Assembly: GCA_015066175.1 (NCBI GenBank)
Contig: SVOW01000010.1
Span: forward strand, 1-64,000
Source: Oscillospiraceae bacterium
Lineage (GTDB): Bacteria > Bacillota > Clostridia > Oscillospirales > Acutalibacteraceae
Reading direction: 5' to 3'
DNA length: 64,000 nucleotides
The notes under the pieces were generated by a model that had not been told where the DNA came from, did no database searches, and saw only the letters and a program-made list of their open reading frames with translations. Position 1 is the first letter of the stretch; each line of letters begins with the position of its first letter. Shown piece after piece: positions 51,982 to 61,521 of this stretch. A program made the translations under genes and the position numbers.

Positions 51982-54900
51982 ATGGCAAGAAAAACCAAGA
52001 CAATGGACGGTAATAATGCTGCTGCTTATGTGTCATATGCTTTCACAGAAGTTGCCGGTATTTACCCCATCACTCCCTCAAGCCCCATGGCTGACTACGT
52101 TGACCAGTGGTCTGCACAGGGACAGAAAAACATCTTCGGCACAACAGTAAAGGTTGCAGAAATGCAGTCTGAAGCAGGTGCTGCAGGTACAGTTCACGGT
52201 TCACTTAACGCAGGTGCACTCACAACAACTTATACTGCTTCACAGGGTCTTCTTCTCATGATCCCCAACATGTATAAGATTGCTGGTGAACTTCTCCCCT
52301 CAGTTTTCCATGTTTCAGCTCGTTGCGTAGCTTCTCACGCACTTAACATTTTCGGTGACCATTCAGACGTATATGCTTGCCGTCAGACAGGTTTCGCAAT
52401 GCTTGCAGAAACCAACACACAGGAAGTTATGGACCTCGGTGCTGTTGCTCACCTTGCAACAATCAAGAGCCGCGTTCCCTTCATCAACTTCTTTGACGGT
52501 TTCCGTACATCTCATGAACTCCAGAAGATTTCTATCTGGGACTATGAAGATCTTAAAGAAATGTGCGATATGGATGCTGTTAACGCATTCCGTAAACGTG
52601 CTCTTAACCCCGAACACCCCGTAATGCGTGGTTCTCACGAAAATGGTGACATCTTCTTCCAGCATCGTGAAGCATGTAACGAATACTATGAAGCTGTTCC
52701 CGGCATCGTAGAAGATTACATGAACAAAGTTAACGCAAAACTCGGTACAGATTACAAACTCTTCAACTACTACGGTGCTCCCGATGCAGAAAACATCATC
52801 GTTGCTATGGGTTCAATCTGTGACGTTGCTGAAGAAGTTATCGACTACCTTACAGCTAAAGGCGAAAAAGTTGGTCTTGTTAAAGTTCGTCTTTACAGAC
52901 CTTTCTCAGCTGAAAAACTTGTTGAAGCTATCCCCTCAACAGTTAAGAAGATTGCAGTTCTTGACAGAACAAAGGAACCCGGCTCACTCGGTGAACCTCT
53001 CTTCCTTGATGTTGTTGCTGCTCTTGCTGCTCAGGGTCGTCAGGCTCAGGTAATCGGCGGCCGTTACGGTCTCGGTTCAAAAGACACACCTCCCTCAAGC
53101 ATCTTCGCTGTATATGATGAACTTGCTAAGGCAGATTCAAAGAAACAGTTCACAATCGGTATCAACGACGACGTTACACACCTTTCTCTCGAAGAAAAAG
53201 AAGCTCCCAACACAGCTGCTGAAGGTACAATCGAATGCAAGTTCTGGGGTCTCGGCGGTGACGGTACTGTTGGTGCTAACAAGAACTCAATCAAAATCAT
53301 CGGTGACCATACAGACAAGTATGTTCAAGCTTACTTCCAGTATGACTCAAAGAAAACAGGCGGTATCACAGTTTCTCACCTTCGTTTCGGTGACAAACCC
53401 ATCAAGAGCCCCTATTATATCAACAAAGCTGACTTCGTTGCTTGCCACAACCCCTCATACGTAATCAAGGGTTACAAGATGGTTAACGACGTTAAACCCG
53501 GCGGTGTATTCCTCATCAACTGCCAGTGGTCAGCAGAAGAACTCGACAAACACATGCCTGCAGAAGCAAAACGTTACATTGCAAAGAACAACATTCAGCT
53601 TTACACTGTTAACGCTATTGACCTTGCTGCAAAAATCGGTATGGGTAAACGTACAAACACAATTCTTCAGGCTGCATTCTTTGCTCTTGCAAAAGTTATG
53701 CCCATCGAAGAAGCTGTTCAGTATATGAAAGACGCTGCAACAAGATCTTACCTCAAAAAAGGTCAGGACGTTGTTGACATGAACCACAATGCTATCGATG
53801 CAGGTGTTTCAGCATTCGCAAAAATTGATGTTCCCGCTGCATGGGCAGACGCAACAGATGACGCAGCAGTTGCTGCTTCAGAAGGCGAAGCTAAACTCGT
53901 TAAGATGGTTGACGGTATCATGAAACCCGTTGCTCTCATGGACGGTGATTCACTTCCCGTTTCAGCATTCATGGATCACGCTGACGGTACATTCGAACAC
54001 GGTGCAGCTGCTTACGAAAAACGTGGCGTTGCTGTTCTCGTTCCTGAATGGGATCCCGAAAAATGTGCAAAATGTAATAAATGTGCTTATGTTTGTCCTC
54101 ATGCTACAATCCGTCCCTTCGCTCTCAGTGAAGAAGAAGTAGCAGCTGCTCCCGCAAACATGAAGAAAGCTCCCAAGCCCGTAGTTAAAACAAGCTACAC
54201 ATACACACTTGCTGTTTCTCCCATGGATTGTATGGGTTGCGGCGTATGTATCGGTGTATGTCCCACATCTTCACTTAAGATGGTTGCTCGCGAAAGCCAG
54301 GAAGACCAGCAGCAGGTATTTGATTACTGCGTAGCTAACGTTACAGAAAAAGCAGAAACAACTGCTAACATGAACGTTGTAGCAAGCCAGTACAAGAAAC
54401 CTCTCCTCGAGTTCTCAGGCTCATGTGCAGGTTGTGCAGAAACAGCTTATGCTCGTCTCGTAACACAGCTCTTCGGCGACAGAATGTATATTTCTAACGC
54501 AACAGGTTGTTCATCAATCTGGGGTGGTCCCGCAGCAACATCTCCCTACACAACAAATGCTAAGGGTCAGGGTCCTGCATGGGCTAACTCACTCTTCGAA
54601 GATAACGCAGAACACGGCTATGGTATGTTCCTCGGCCAGAAAGCAATCCGTGACAGCCTCATCGCTAAAGTTGAAGAAGTTGCTGCATCAGATAAAGCAT
54701 CAGCAGAACTCAAAGCAGCTGCAGAAGCTTACCTTGCAACAGCAAACGATGGCGAAAAGAATGGTGCTGCAACAGACGCTCTCGTAGCAGAACTTGAAAA
54801 AGTTGAAGGTTGCGATCTCTGCGCATCAATCCTTGAAAACAAAGACTTCCTTTCTAAGAAATCTGTATGGATCTTCGGTGGTGACGGTTGGGCATACGAC

Positions 54901-55527
54901 ATCGGCTTCGGCGGTGTTGACCATGTTCTTGCTGCTCACGAAGACGTAAACATCATGGTATTCGATACAGAAGTTTACTCAAATACAGGCGGTCAGGCTT
55001 CTAAAGCTTCTAACATCGGTCAGGTTGCACAGTTTGCAGCTTCAGGTAAAGCAGTTGCTAAGAAGAGCCTTTCTGAAATCGCTATGAGCTACGGCTACGT
55101 TTACGTTGCACAGATCGCTATGGGTGCTGACAACAACCAGACTCTCAAAGCTATCAAAGAAGCTGAAGCTTACAACGGTCCTTCAATCATCATCTGCTAC
55201 GCTCCTTGCGAAATGCATGGTATCAAAGGCGGCGGCATGATGAACTGCCAGTCAGAAATGAAGAAAGCTGTTGACTGCGGTTACTGGAACCTCTTCAGAT
55301 ACAACCCCGCACTCAAAGAAGAAGGCAAGAATCCCTTCATCCTTGACAGCAAAGAACCCACACCGGGTTATCAGGATTTCATTAAGAGTGAAAGCCGTTA
55401 TGCTTCTCTTCTTAATGCATTCCCGGATAGAGCTGCTAAACTCTTCTCACTTGCAGAAGAAACAGCAATGAAGAGATACGATCACCTCGTTCGTCTTCAG
55501 GCTCTCTATGCTCCCGATGCTGAATAA
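51982..55527 (+). CDS. nifJ: Pyruvate:ferredoxin (flavodoxin) oxidoreductase, single-chain
   Basis: 1181 residues, the full single-chain length. Converts pyruvate and CoA to acetyl-CoA, CO2 and reduced ferredoxin; the central step of clostridial fermentation. ATG at 51982 after AAGGAGG. Domains: pyruvate-binding start (TEVAGIYPITPSSPMADYVD), gamma-like middle, two-cluster ferredoxin with CAKCNKCAYVCP (from about 695) and CMGCGVCIGVCP (from about 750), and the TPP domain with a third cluster set (SCAGCAETAY near 813) and GGDGWAYDIGFGG. The codons favour C-ending forms (ctc, aac, gac) more strongly than most of the window, as for a very highly expressed gene. Single gene with promoter and terminator. 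Confidence 0.97.
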   Translation: MARKTKTMDGNNAAAYVSYAFTEVAGIYPITPSSPMADYVDQWSAQGQKNIFGTTVKVAEMQSEAGAAGTVHGSLNAGALTTTYTASQGLLLMIPNMYKIAGELLPSVFHVSARCVASHALNIFGDHSDVYACRQTGFAMLAETNTQEVMDLGAVAHLATIKSRVPFINFFDGFRTSHELQKISIWDYEDLKEMCDMDAVNAFRKRALNPEHPVMRGSHENGDIFFQHREACNEYYEAVPGIVEDYMNKVNAKLGTDYKLFNYYGAPDAENIIVAMGSICDVAEEVIDYLTAKGEKVGLVKVRLYRPFSAEKLVEAIPSTVKKIAVLDRTKEPGSLGEPLFLDVVAALAAQGRQAQVIGGRYGLGSKDTPPSSIFAVYDELAKADSKKQFTIGINDDVTHLSLEEKEAPNTAAEGTIECKFWGLGGDGTVGANKNSIKIIGDHTDKYVQAYFQYDSKKTGGITVSHLRFGDKPIKSPYYINKADFVACHNPSYVIKGYKMVNDVKPGGVFLINCQWSAEELDKHMPAEAKRYIAKNNIQLYTVNAIDLAAKIGMGKRTNTILQAAFFALAKVMPIEEAVQYMKDAATRSYLKKGQDVVDMNHNAIDAGVSAFAKIDVPAAWADATDDAAVAASEGEAKLVKMVDGIMKPVALMDGDSLPVSAFMDHADGTFEHGAAAYEKRGVAVLVPEWDPEKCAKCNKCAYVCPHATIRPFALSEEEVAAAPANMKKAPKPVVKTSYTYTLAVSPMDCMGCGVCIGVCPTSSLKMVARESQEDQQQVFDYCVANVTEKAETTANMNVVASQYKKPLLEFSGSCAGCAETAYARLVTQLFGDRMYISNATGCSSIWGGPAATSPYTTNAKGQGPAWANSLFEDNAEHGYGMFLGQKAIRDSLIAKVEEVAASDKASAELKAAAEAYLATANDGEKNGAATDALVAELEKVEGCDLCASILENKDFLSKKSVWIFGGDGWAYDIGFGGVDHVLAAHEDVNIMVFDTEVYSNTGGQASKASNIGQVAQFAASGKAVAKKSLSEIAMSYGYVYVAQIAMGADNNQTLKAIKEAEAYNGPSIIICYAPCEMHGIKGGGMMNCQSEMKKAVDCGYWNLFRYNPALKEEGKNPFILDSKEPTPGYQDFIKSESRYASLLNAFPDRAAKLFSLAEETAMKRYDHLVRLQALYAPDAE

Positions 55528-55560
55528 TTTTAAACAGAATTAAATAGCATAAATAAAATG

Positions 55561-55593
55561 ACACCTTGCAGAGAAATCTGCAAGGTGTTTTTT
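55561..55593 (+). terminator. Terminator after nifJ
   Basis: A 12-base perfect stem (ACACCTTGCAGA and complement), GAAA tetraloop and a T run. One of the strongest terminators here. Confidence 0.92.
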
Positions 55594-55614
55594 CAGCTAT
55601 CACTAATATCGATT

Positions 55615-56112
55615 TTATAAATCTTTTTCCATTATTGCGTTGCCTTCAATTTCTTCTATAATTTTATAACCGTCTTTAAGGTACATAGGGTATGATATCT
55701 TATTATGCAAGAAAACATTAAGCCCCATCTTTTTATAGCCTTTCTCTCTTGCATCTTCAGCAACTTTCTTCAATGCACTTTTGCCGTAGCCTTTGTTTCT
55801 ATGCTCCTCTTTTATCACAAATTCTGTAATAAACGCAACATCTTTTTTCTCATAATGAGTCTGATAAAAAATTTTGCCCACATCTTCTTTTTCACTGTTC
55901 TGAATTACATAAAAGTAATTTTCAGGCGTATTGTAGCCTTGTGGGAAAGTTTCCTCGTATTCTTTTCGCGATGCTTTCAGAGCCGTGATTTTCAGTTTTC
56001 TGTAACCGGATTTTATAAGTTCTTCTGCATAACTTCTGATTTCTTCTTCTGAAAAATCATTGAATTCTTTTTCCGTCATATCGCGGAAATATACATTTAC
56101 AAATTCGCTCAT
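55615..56112 (-). CDS. GNAT-family acetyltransferase
   Basis: 165 residues; ATG at 56112 after GAGGAGG. A GNAT fold with the acetyl-CoA loop in VIKEEHRNKGYGKSALKKVAEDAREKGYKKMGLNVF (about 98-133; R/Q-x-x-G-x-G/A pattern NKGYGKSAL) and LHNKISYPMYLKDGYKIIEE after it. Target is unknown. The gene is alone on the minus strand with nifJ converging from the other side. Confidence 0.88.
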   Translation of the reverse strand: MSEFVNVYFRDMTEKEFNDFSEEEIRSYAEELIKSGYRKLKITALKASRKEYEETFPQGYNTPENYFYVIQNSEKEDVGKIFYQTHYEKKDVAFITEFVIKEEHRNKGYGKSALKKVAEDAREKGYKKMGLNVFLHNKISYPMYLKDGYKIIEEIEGNAIMEKDL

Positions 56113-56203
56113 TTTACCCTCCTCAAATTATCAGTAAAATTCAAATTACGGCGTGACCGCAACTGAAAAACAACAAAAAAATAATTCACGCCGGCGCTTA
56201 AAA

Positions 56204-56548
56204 TCATTCCCAATTATTCCATACATCGGGCTGATAGCCTATTGTTGCCTGCTTTCCGTTTCTTACAATAGGTGTTTTGAAAATTGCCTGATTTTCAAAA
56301 ATCTTTTCTTCTTTATCGCTTTCATTTGCAAGATATTTTATGAAAAGAGATTCATAAAGTTTTGACTTTTCATCTATCATTTCATCAAGGCTCATTTTAA
56401 GGGCATTTTTAATATTTCTGAATTCACCCTGACTCATAGGATACTTTGAAATATCAATCATCTGCACTTTGATTCTGCGCTCTTTAAAATATCTTTCTGC
56501 TTTCTTTGTATCAAAGCATTTGGGCTTGCCGTAAATCTGTATATTCAT
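56204..56548 (-). CDS. ArsC/Spx-family thioredoxin-fold protein
   Basis: 114 residues from the ATG at 56548, with GAGGTGA before it; a GTG three codons earlier (56557) is a less likely start. Pattern of the arsenate-reductase/Spx family: IYGKPKCFDTKKAERYFKERRI (single Cys at 11, C-x3-K), then IFKTPIVRNGKQATIGYQPDVW. The C-x-x-C of Spx is not present, so it is closer to YffB/ArsC-type proteins of unknown role. It has a promoter that overlaps the cca promoter on the other strand. Confidence 0.82.
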   Translation of the reverse strand: MNIQIYGKPKCFDTKKAERYFKERRIKVQMIDISKYPMSQGEFRNIKNALKMSLDEMIDEKSKLYESLFIKYLANESDKEEKIFENQAIFKTPIVRNGKQATIGYQPDVWNNWE

Positions 56549-56574
56549 TTGCGTCACCTCTTAAAATATTTTCC

Positions 56575-56603
56575 TTGATAATTATACTATCAAGTGGTAA
56601 AAT
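56575..56603 (+). promoter_or_regulatory. cca promoter, overlapped by a palindrome
   Basis: TTGATA (56575-56580), 17-base spacer and TAAAAT (56598-56603). The -35 and spacer lie in a perfect 7-7-7 palindrome (CTTGATA-N7-TATCAAG, 56574-56594). Confidence 0.7.
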
Positions 56604-56609
56604 TGTAAA
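56581..56609 (-). promoter_or_regulatory. Promoter of the ArsC-like gene, overlapping the cca promoter
   Basis: TTTACA (56609-56604), 17-base spacer and TATAAT (56586-56581) on the minus strand. It shares DNA with the plus-strand cca promoter, so both cannot be occupied at once. Confidence 0.65.
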
Positions 56610-56633
56610 GAGAAAACATTACGGAGGAAAGTT

Positions 56634-57965
56634 ATGTCTGTTAAAATTCAGATTCCTGAATATGCAAAAACTGCGATGAAAGTTCTTAACGATAACGGTT
56701 TTGAAGCTTTCGTTGTGGGCGGTTGCGTCCGCGACAGCATTATGGGGAAAACGGCCAACGATTGGGACATGACAACTTCCGCCACACCTGAAGAAACTCT
56801 GGAAGCTTTCAAAGATTTCCGCACAATTCCAACAGGGATAAAACACGGCACAATTACTGTTTTAATCGACAAACAACCACTTGAAATCACAACTTTTCGC
56901 ATTGACGGAGAATATACCGACAACCGCCGACCTGACAGCGTGAATTTCACACGTGATATTGAAAACGATTTAGCACGTCGTGATTTTACCGTCAACGCTA
57001 TGGCTTACAATGAAAAAGATGGAATTGTTGACCTTTTCGGCGGAATGGAAGATATAGAAAATAAAAATATCCGCTGTGTTGGCGACCCTGATAAAAGATT
57101 CAACGAAGATGCTTTGCGGATTATGAGAGCTATAAGATTTTCTTCTACTCTCGGTTTTAAAATTGAAGAAAAAACTGCTGATAGCATAAGAAGAAACAAA
57201 CATCTTCTTAAAAATATCGCCGCAGAAAGAATACGTGTTGAGCTTGAAAAACTTCTTCTCGGCAAAGATGCGGAAAGAATTCTCCTTGAATTTTCAGATG
57301 TAATTTTTGAAATTATTCCCGAGTTTAAAAAAACTTCAGGAGTAAAACAAAACTGCCCTTACCATATTTATGACGTATGGGGACACATTATAAAAAGTGT
57401 TGGAGTTTCAGAAGAAAACAAATATGTCAGGCTCTGTATGCTTCTGCATGATATCGGCAAACCGCAGATGAAAACTACTGACGAAAAAGGTCAGGACCAT
57501 TTCAAAGGGCACGCGAAAATAAGTGCCGATATGGCTTTTGAAATTTTGAAAAGACTTCGTTATGATAACAAAACAATTTCTGTTGTTACAAAACTTATTT
57601 TCCACCACGATGACAGAATGTATAACGCTCCTCAGAATGTGAAAAAACACGCAGCAAAATACGGATTTGATTTTCTTTATCTTCTTGATAAAGTTTCACG
57701 TGCAGATATTCTTGCACAGACGCCTGAAATGTCAGATAGAATTTCTCTGTGCGATAATTATATTGAAAAACTCAAAGAACTTGAAAACGAAAACCCCTGC
57801 CTTGAAATTTCAGATTTAAAAGTCAACGGAAACGATTTAATTTCTCTGGGATTCAAGGGAAAAGAAATTGGCAAAACTTTAGAAAAACTTCTCGATAAAG
57901 TTATTAAGAATGAGATAAAAAATTCAAAAGAAGATTTGCTCAACTTTCTGAACAAAGGAGATTAA
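56634..57965 (+). CDS. cca: CCA tRNA nucleotidyltransferase with HD domain
   Basis: 443 residues. Adds CCA to tRNA 3' ends. ATG at 56634 after GGAGG. Class II nucleotidyltransferase head: FVVGGCVRDSIMGKTANDWDMTTSA (GG, RD and DxD), EITTFRIDGEYTDNRRPDSV, RRDFTVNAMAYN, EDALRIMRAIRFSSTLGF. A C-terminal HD domain follows (CMLLHDIGKPQMKT, HAKISADMAF, FHHDDRMY), which in other bacteria has phosphatase or phosphodiesterase activity. The gene sits 3 bases before the GH51 gene and may be co-transcribed with it. Confidence 0.93.
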   Translation: MSVKIQIPEYAKTAMKVLNDNGFEAFVVGGCVRDSIMGKTANDWDMTTSATPEETLEAFKDFRTIPTGIKHGTITVLIDKQPLEITTFRIDGEYTDNRRPDSVNFTRDIENDLARRDFTVNAMAYNEKDGIVDLFGGMEDIENKNIRCVGDPDKRFNEDALRIMRAIRFSSTLGFKIEEKTADSIRRNKHLLKNIAAERIRVELEKLLLGKDAERILLEFSDVIFEIIPEFKKTSGVKQNCPYHIYDVWGHIIKSVGVSEENKYVRLCMLLHDIGKPQMKTTDEKGQDHFKGHAKISADMAFEILKRLRYDNKTISVVTKLIFHHDDRMYNAPQNVKKHAAKYGFDFLYLLDKVSRADILAQTPEMSDRISLCDNYIEKLKELENENPCLEISDLKVNGNDLISLGFKGKEIGKTLEKLLDKVIKNEIKNSKEDLLNFLNKGD

Positions 57966-57968
57966 AAA

Positions 57969-60683
57969 ATGAAGTATAAAATTACATCTTTTTTCAAAAA
58001 AGCTATGGCAGCAATTCTCACTTTCTTTATGTCTTTCTGTGCAACTCAGACACCGCAGGAGCCTGAAAGACCCCAAGAAAATACTGTAACAAAATACGAT
58101 ACTGTTACTGCAGACTATACTCTGGATATTGACGCAAGTGAAAAAACAAGGGAAATCAGCGATCTGCTTTTCGGCATTTTCTTTGAAGACATAAACTTTG
58201 CTGCAGACGGCGGACTTTATGCAGAAAAAGTTGTAAATCGTTCTTTTGAATACACCGAAATTGCAGAAAACGACCAGCTTTATGGTTGGAATAAAGTAGG
58301 CAATCCTGAAATTGAGGTTAAAGTCGGCGACAAGGAAAACGGACTCAACATAAATAACACAAACTACTTAATTATGAAATCTTCTTCTCCCGCAGGCATT
58401 GAAAACAGAGGTTTCCTTGACGGAATGAGCGTTGCAAAAGATGAAAAATACAACCTTTCTCTTTATGCAAAAGGTAAAGGTGAAATCACAGTAAATCTCT
58501 GCGTAAACAGCACAATTATTTCAAGCGGAAAAATCGAAAATATCACTGACGAATGGGAAAAATATGAACTCCGACTTTCATCAGATGTTGATGCTTTTTC
58601 AGGCGTTACACTTCAGGTGCTTGTTGAGGGTGAAGCTTCCCTTGATATGATTTCTCTTTTCCCTGAAAACACTTTCAAAAACCGTGAAAACGGAATGAGA
58701 AATGATCTGGGCAAAATGCTGGAAGAACTTGAACCTAAATTTTTACGTTTCCCCGGCGGTTGTGTAATCGAAGGTTACGATGAAGAAACTTCATATAACT
58801 GGAAAGATTCAATCGGTGTTGATGAAAACGGCGACCCTATTTTGTTCGATGGAACTTACGGCAATGTTGCTGCAAGAAAACAAGGAATAAATCTCTGGAC
58901 AAATATTTCTGCAACCGAAGACCCGCTTCCTTGCTTTATGAGTTACGGTCTTGGTTTCTACGAATATTTCCAGCTTGCAGAAGATATCGGCGCACTTCCT
59001 GTGCCTGTTATCAACTGCGGAATTTATTGTCAGATGCGTGGTCAGACAGGTATTGATATGGAATCTGACCTTTTCAAACAATATATTCAGGACATGCATG
59101 ACCTTGTTGAATTCTGCAGAGGTGACGAAAACACAAAATGGGGAAAAGTAAGAATTTCTCTCGGACACGAAGAACCTTTTGAGTTAAAATATATCTGCAT
59201 CGGTAACGAAAATGAAGGTCAGGTTTATTTTGAAAGATATGAGGCTTTCCTTGATTCATTCAACGAAGCAAAAGCAGAAAACCCTGAACTTTACAAGGAC
59301 CTTGAACTGATTTATTCTTCAGGCGCTTTTGATGCAACAGGCGGTGCAAATTATCTCCCATCTTACGAATATGCAAAGGAATGGCTTGAGAAAAATCCTG
59401 ATAAAACAATAGATGATTTTGCCGGTGCAACAGACCAGCATTACTACAAAGAGCCTGAATGGTTTTTAAGAAACACAGATTATTATGACGAAGAAAATTA
59501 CAAACGTTCTTCCGATGAAATGACCGACACAATTTACGGCGGTGCAATTCCGGTTTTTCTCGGCGAATACGCAGCAAGGTCAAACACATTGCGTGCAGCA
59601 TTGGCAGAAGCCGCATATATGACAGGTCTTGAAAGAAACGGCGACATTGTAAGAATGGCAGCGTACGCTCCGCTTTTCGGAAATCTTACAGCAACACATT
59701 GGTCACCTGATTTAATATGGTTTAATAACCATCAGGTTACAGGCTCAATTAACTACTATATGCAGAAAATATTTTCTGTAAATCAGGGCGAATATCTTTA
59801 TTCTTCCACTCTCACCGGTGCAGAAATTGAACAGAAAAATTTGTCAGGCAGAGTAGGTGTGGGCACATGGTACACATCTGCAGAGTTTGATAACGTAAAA
59901 ATTCTCAATAACGAAACCGGCGAAATTCTCGGCGAAGACGATTTTTCAACTCCAAATTTCTGGTGGAATTGGGAAGATGTAAACGACAGTGATTTCAGAA
60001 TCAAAAACGGCAAACTTGTTCATCCCACAACCGATATGAAATATTCTGACACAGGAAACGCAGCATATTTCGGCGAAGATGAATGGACAAACTACACTTA
60101 CACCGTTGAAGCCACAAAACTTGATGGTGCTGAAGGATTTATAATTCCCTTTGCTGTTCAGGATAAAAACAACAATTATTTCTGGAATTTAGGCGGATGG
60201 GGTAACACTGTTTCATGCCTGCAACAGATTGAAAACGGAATAAAAACAGGTCAGATTATCGGCACTGTAAAACCTTTCACTGCAGAAATCGGAAAAACAT
60301 ACGAACTTAAAGTTGTTGTAAACGGCAGAAACGTTAAATGTTATATCGACAATGAACTTTATGTTGACTACACAACAGGCTCTGATTCTGAAGCAGAAGC
60401 ATACCAGGTTGTAAGCACAGATGAAACAGGGGATATTATTATCAAACTCGTTAACGTAACAGACACAGATAAAACCTTTGCTTGTAATATCAGCGGTGCA
60501 GAGAATATAAAAAGCACTGCAAAAATTTATCAAGTTAAAGGTGACAGCCTTGGCAACGACAACATTTTAGGTGCTGAAGAAGATTGCATTATGGAAGAAT
60601 TTACTGCTGACGGATTCAGCAATAAATTCAACTTCACCGCACCGCAATATTCCGTAACAGTTATCAGACTTCATACTAAATAA
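57969..60683 (+). CDS. Exported GH51-type alpha-L-arabinofuranosidase with inserted beta-sandwich
   Basis: 904 residues; ATG at 57969 after AAAGGAG. A hydrophobic N-terminus (8-24, ends FFMSFC) suggests export, with Cys24 as a possible but imperfect lipobox. A beta-sandwich (about 50-235) leads to a GH51 barrel with GNENEG (acid/base Glu414) and LGEYAA (nucleophile Glu533), plus FLRFPGGCVIEGYD, typical of family members. A LamG/3-keto-disaccharide-hydrolase-like sandwich (about 626-800) is inserted before the C-terminal beta domain. It would release arabinose from arabinoxylan or arabinan outside the cell, with the intracellular GH43 (48416) acting on imported pieces. A hairpin follows at once. 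Confidence 0.88.
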   Translation: MKYKITSFFKKAMAAILTFFMSFCATQTPQEPERPQENTVTKYDTVTADYTLDIDASEKTREISDLLFGIFFEDINFAADGGLYAEKVVNRSFEYTEIAENDQLYGWNKVGNPEIEVKVGDKENGLNINNTNYLIMKSSSPAGIENRGFLDGMSVAKDEKYNLSLYAKGKGEITVNLCVNSTIISSGKIENITDEWEKYELRLSSDVDAFSGVTLQVLVEGEASLDMISLFPENTFKNRENGMRNDLGKMLEELEPKFLRFPGGCVIEGYDEETSYNWKDSIGVDENGDPILFDGTYGNVAARKQGINLWTNISATEDPLPCFMSYGLGFYEYFQLAEDIGALPVPVINCGIYCQMRGQTGIDMESDLFKQYIQDMHDLVEFCRGDENTKWGKVRISLGHEEPFELKYICIGNENEGQVYFERYEAFLDSFNEAKAENPELYKDLELIYSSGAFDATGGANYLPSYEYAKEWLEKNPDKTIDDFAGATDQHYYKEPEWFLRNTDYYDEENYKRSSDEMTDTIYGGAIPVFLGEYAARSNTLRAALAEAAYMTGLERNGDIVRMAAYAPLFGNLTATHWSPDLIWFNNHQVTGSINYYMQKIFSVNQGEYLYSSTLTGAEIEQKNLSGRVGVGTWYTSAEFDNVKILNNETGEILGEDDFSTPNFWWNWEDVNDSDFRIKNGKLVHPTTDMKYSDTGNAAYFGEDEWTNYTYTVEATKLDGAEGFIIPFAVQDKNNNYFWNLGGWGNTVSCLQQIENGIKTGQIIGTVKPFTAEIGKTYELKVVVNGRNVKCYIDNELYVDYTTGSDSEAEAYQVVSTDETGDIIIKLVNVTDTDKTFACNISGAENIKSTAKIYQVKGDSLGNDNILGAEEDCIMEEFTADGFSNKFNFTAPQYSVTVIRLHTK

Positions 60684-60685
60684 AA

Positions 60686-60720
60686 AGTCAAAACCTCCGG
60701 CTGAGCCGGAGGTTTTGACT
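60686..60720. terminator. Hairpin between GH51 and the HAD gene
   Basis: A 16-base perfect stem (AGTCAAAACCTCCGGC and complement) with a 3-base loop. The T run is on the minus-strand side, so it serves the HAD gene best, and it overlaps that gene's stop codon by one base. Confidence 0.88.
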
Positions 60721-61511
60721 TATGACTTCACTGCATTTAAAAATTCTCTTATATTTTCAAATTCATAAGTGGGTTTGAATTCAGTATCTTTTAAATCTTC
60801 TTTTTTTGCTTCGCCGGTGAAAACAACTGCAGTTTCAACTCCTGCATTTATTCCGCAAGCAATGTCTGTATAAAGTCTGTCACCGACAACTATTGTTTCG
60901 TCAATGCTGAAACCTGTCATCTCACGGCAGATATCAACAATTTCACGATTAGGTTTGCCCACATAATAAGGCTGTTTTTTTACTGCACATTCAAGAAGAT
61001 TGCATATTGCACCGCAGTCAGGAATACTTCCGAAAGCTGTAGGACAACATAAATCGGGATTTGTTGCAAGGTAAGTTACATCTTTTGTGAGCAATATTTC
61101 ACAGGTAAGAGCACCTTTCTGATAAGTAAACTCATTATCAAATCCCACGATAACACATTTAATGTCGTCTTCATTTTCTTCCGTTACATTAAGTCCGTAA
61201 TCACGTAATTCTTTCACAAAAGATTTTGTTCCGCACACAAAAATTTTATCTTCCATATGGTTTTCTTTTAAATATTTGCAAGCTGCAAATGAAGCGGTAA
61301 TAAAATTACTTTCGTCTGTTTCTATATTCCATTTTTTGAATTTTTCAATATAGTCCTGACGACTTTTTGTTGAATTGTTTGTAATATAAACTGCTTTCCC
61401 ACCAATTGAATTTATGTGTTCAATAAGTTCGAAAGTGCCGTCATAAATTGTGTTATCAACAGCAATTGTGCCGTCTATATCAAATAAAAATAATTTCTTT
61501 TTGTTTAACAT
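60720..61511 (-). CDS. HAD-IIA family sugar-phosphatase (NagD-like)
   Basis: 263 residues; ATG at 61511 after AGGAGC. HAD motif I is FDIDGTIAVD (D10, D12), motif II ITNNST near 45, motif III Lys in KPNREIVD and motif IV VVGDRLYTDIACG. The HAD-IIA cap arrangement (KKWNIETDESNFITASFAACKYLK) matches NagD/4-nitrophenylphosphatase types, which act on sugar phosphates or nucleotides. It is 10 bases after the small membrane protein gene at 61522-61698, so the two share a transcript. Substrate is unknown. Confidence 0.93.
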   Translation of the reverse strand: MLNKKKLFLFDIDGTIAVDNTIYDGTFELIEHINSIGGKAVYITNNSTKSRQDYIEKFKKWNIETDESNFITASFAACKYLKENHMEDKIFVCGTKSFVKELRDYGLNVTEENEDDIKCVIVGFDNEFTYQKGALTCEILLTKDVTYLATNPDLCCPTAFGSIPDCGAICNLLECAVKKQPYYVGKPNREIVDICREMTGFSIDETIVVGDRLYTDIACGINAGVETAVVFTGEAKKEDLKDTEFKPTYEFENIREFLNAVKS

Positions 61512-61521
61512 TTTCCTGCTC

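Noticed and set aside
56150..56192. Inverted repeat GGCGTGA...TCACGCC between the ArsC-like and GNAT genes
   Set aside because: The loop is 29 bases and there is no T run, so it is not a convincing terminator; it may be chance.
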